A model generated the notes under the pieces. It did not search any database and had not been told where the DNA came from. It saw only the letters and a program-made list of their open reading frames with translations. 64,000 nucleotides of DNA from Bacteroidota bacterium (GTDB taxonomy: Bacteria; Bacteroidota; Bacteroidia; Chitinophagales; Chitinophagaceae), in contig JAUZOE010000008.1 of the NCBI GenBank assembly GCA_030706605.1, positions 1 through 64,000 of the forward strand. Reading direction: 5' to 3'. The number at the start of each line of letters is the position of its first letter. Position 1 is the first letter of the stretch. This document shows, piece after piece, positions 62,422 through 64,000 of this stretch. The position numbers were made by a program, and so were the translations under genes.

Positions 62422-63234
62422 ATGTCCTTTACGAAAATTACTGAACAGTCTTCCCATTATCACAATCTTGAAAAAATGTCTATTGGTCAGATTATTACCA
62501 ATATTAATAAAGAAGATTTCCTGGTAGCAGCATCCGTAGGAAAAGTACTCCCGCAAATTGAAAAAATGATTGGCGCAGTTTCTGAAAAAATGTTAGCAGG
62601 AGGAAGATTATTTTACATTGGAGCAGGCACCAGTGGAAGATTAGGCATCTTAGATGCCAGTGAATGCCCGCCCACATATGGTGTGCCTCCGGGACTGGTG
62701 ATTGGGGTGATTGCAGGTGGTTCAAAAGCAATAATAAATTCCGTAGAAAGTGCGGAGGATAGTACCAGCAGTGGATGGAAAGATCTTCAAAAGCATAATA
62801 TTTCAGAGTCAGATGTAGTAATTGGAATTGCCTCAAGTGGTACTACACCCTATGTGATAGGAGCCTTGAAAAAATGTAAAGAAAATAATATTATAACCGG
62901 AAGCATTTCATGTAATCCCGACTCCCCTATAAGTGCAGTTGCTGATTTTCCGGTAGAAGTCATTGTAGGTCCCGAATTTGTAACCGGCAGTACCCGAATG
63001 AAAAGTGGAACTGCACAAAAGATGATTTTAAATATGATTTCTACTGCCTCAATGATCCGGCTTGGCAGGGTAGAAGATAATAAAATGGTAAATATGCAAT
63101 TAACAAACAGCAAAATTGTAAACAGGGGAGTGCAGATGCTAATGGAAAAAACGGGGATGCAGAACGAAGATTCCGCAAAGGATTTATTAATGAAATATAA
63201 AAGTGTAAAAAAAGCAGTAGAACATTTTAAATAA
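62422..63234 (+). CDS. murQ: N-acetylmuramic acid 6-phosphate etherase
   Basis: A 270-residue SIS-domain enzyme that splits MurNAc-6-phosphate into GlcNAc-6-phosphate and D-lactate in peptidoglycan recycling. LFYIGAGTSGRLGILDASECPPTYG and SAEDSTSSGWKDL are diagnostic, as is FVTGSTRMKSGTAQKMILNM. It is about 30 residues shorter than typical MurQ, lacking the C-terminal helical extension. The start at 62422 is the only ATG that leaves the motif complete. It is alone on the plus strand among minus-strand glycan genes. Confidence 0.93.
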   Translation: MSFTKITEQSSHYHNLEKMSIGQIITNINKEDFLVAASVGKVLPQIEKMIGAVSEKMLAGGRLFYIGAGTSGRLGILDASECPPTYGVPPGLVIGVIAGGSKAIINSVESAEDSTSSGWKDLQKHNISESDVVIGIASSGTTPYVIGALKKCKENNIITGSISCNPDSPISAVADFPVEVIVGPEFVTGSTRMKSGTAQKMILNMISTASMIRLGRVEDNKMVNMQLTNSKIVNRGVQMLMEKTGMQNEDSAKDLLMKYKSVKKAVEHFK

Positions 63235-63467
63235 CTTGTCAGATTTTTTTGAAATAACCTAATTTGGGCTTACATAACGTGGAGTGGATAGACATTTTTT
63301 AAGTACCTTTTCAATTTTCCCATGCATTTGAAATAGATTTTTTGGCAGGTTACACTATCATCAATTTGTTTAATATCTTTAATTCGATAGCTATCGGATC
63401 AAGAAATACCCTCTAACAAGTAGTTCATTTCTTTTGACGATATACAATCCTGACAAATTTTTTCCAT

Positions 63468-64000
63468 TTAATAGACTTTTTTATCCTTCAGGTAGGAAGT
63501 ACTGGATGGTAGTAGTGTGAGATCCACTCTTCTATAAAATATTTCCGCACCTTCCGATTGTATTTGTATGCGCCCGGCATGCGGTTTAGCATATATTGCA
63601 TGATTTACCAGCGTCCCATTAAGATATATAGACAGTTCATTTCCTTTTGCAATACATTCCAACCTGTTCCACTCTCCAACTGGATTGTCCACGTCATTTT
63701 TTCCTTTAAACCCTTTCACATCCTTCCAATCCGAATCGCGGCCAACCCAATTAATACGACCCGCATTGACAGTTATCGGCTCTCCTCCTGGTTGGAATAT
63801 ATACGATCCATTTTGTTTTTCATGAGCTACAGGAGCCGTTAGTGAAAATTTATTACTCCCATCACCAACAACAATAAAATCCCCGGTACCGCCTTCAATC
63901 ACATTGCATTCAATTGAATGCATCCAGGTGCCTGAATAGCCACCATCCATACCGGTTGAATGAAAAAGAATTCCGTTGTCACGGGCTTTACCAAACCTTT
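63468..64000 (-). CDS. DUF1080 (3-keto-disaccharide hydrolase-like) protein, partial
   Basis: The frame from 63950 runs on to the window edge without a stop, so at least 177 residues are visible and the N-terminus is cut off. Motifs RDNGILFHSTG, WMHSIECNVIEGGTGDF and GEWNRLECIAKGNELSIYLNG are characteristic of DUF1080 jelly-roll domains. Some members hydrolyse 3-keto-glycosides, a step linked to Gfo/Idh-type oxidation. That fits the Gfo/Idh gene at 48605 only loosely. Confidence 0.85.
   Translation of the reverse strand, partial: RFGKARDNGILFHSTGMDGGYSGTWMHSIECNVIEGGTGDFIVVGDGSNKFSLTAPVAHEKQNGSYIFQPGGEPITVNAGRINWVGRDSDWKDVKGFKGKNDVDNPVGEWNRLECIAKGNELSIYLNGTLVNHAIYAKPHAGRIQIQSEGAEIFYRRVDLTLLPSSTSYLKDKKVY

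Overview
The window looks like chromosomal DNA of a Bacteroidota bacterium, most probably Chitinophagaceae-like. Supporting signs are low GC (roughly 35-37 % by eye), TAnnTTTG-type -7 promoter elements, the futalosine menaquinone genes mqnB-mqnD, an efp-accB-accC operon, an MG2/TonB-plug surface protein, a DUF1080 protein, and many secreted proteins whose signal peptides end in AQ or SQ. No rRNA operon, CRISPR array or prophage was seen.

Layout. 1-59: start of a probable IS transposase running off the left edge. 209-817: RluE-type pseudouridine synthase. 864-6918: five-gene minus-strand operon (APC permease, glutamine-synthetase-like ligase, Fe-dependent alcohol dehydrogenase, class I amidotransferase-type hydrolase, aldehyde dehydrogenase). 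Together these fit gamma-glutamylation-dependent catabolism of ethanolamine or another amino alcohol. A 41-bp near-perfect palindrome lies directly before the first gene.

8097-13069: a 4.97-kb mobile element whose ends can be read from the sequence: imperfect terminal inverted repeats beginning GGATAT and ending AGGGACAA, and 8-bp direct repeats AAAAAATG on both sides. It inserted in the loop of the terminator of the preceding gene, so the two terminator arms now lie 5 kb apart. It encodes an IS1595/ISXO2-like transposase with an unusual C-terminal NUMOD1-like DNA-binding domain, a winged-helix protein, a tRNA-like gene with an odd AUC anticodon and its own terminator, and AT-rich small cargo ORFs. 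One cargo gene is broken by a 23-bp tandem duplication.

13154-25117: core and envelope genes (LTA-synthase-like sulfatase fold, PAP2 phosphatase with His-to-Asn change, alpha-glucan phosphorylase homologue without the PLP lysine, RidA, DUF922-like zincin, GT9, DedA, dicarboxylate symporter, D-lactate dehydrogenase, amino acid permease). 25332-28035: a leucine-rich-repeat protein and a duplicated REP-associated tyrosine transposase (RAYT) flanked by REP hairpins. 28054-46156: housekeeping genes (prolyl oligopeptidase, fabD, folE, two PTPS paralogues, mqnB-mqnD, class IV aminotransferase, NarL-type regulator, thrS-infC, glmM, cysteine desulfurase, accBC, efp).

47633-64000: a carbohydrate region with a ROK kinase, Gfo/Idh oxidoreductase, two tandem secreted GH20b-like/TIM-barrel glycosidase paralogues, a sialidase-like/YdjC deacetylase fusion, a propeller plus helical-toroid lipoprotein, an MG2/plug protein, MurQ, and a DUF1080 protein cut by the right edge. 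The set suggests scavenging of amino-sugar-containing or uronic glycans. The substrate cannot be read from the sequence.
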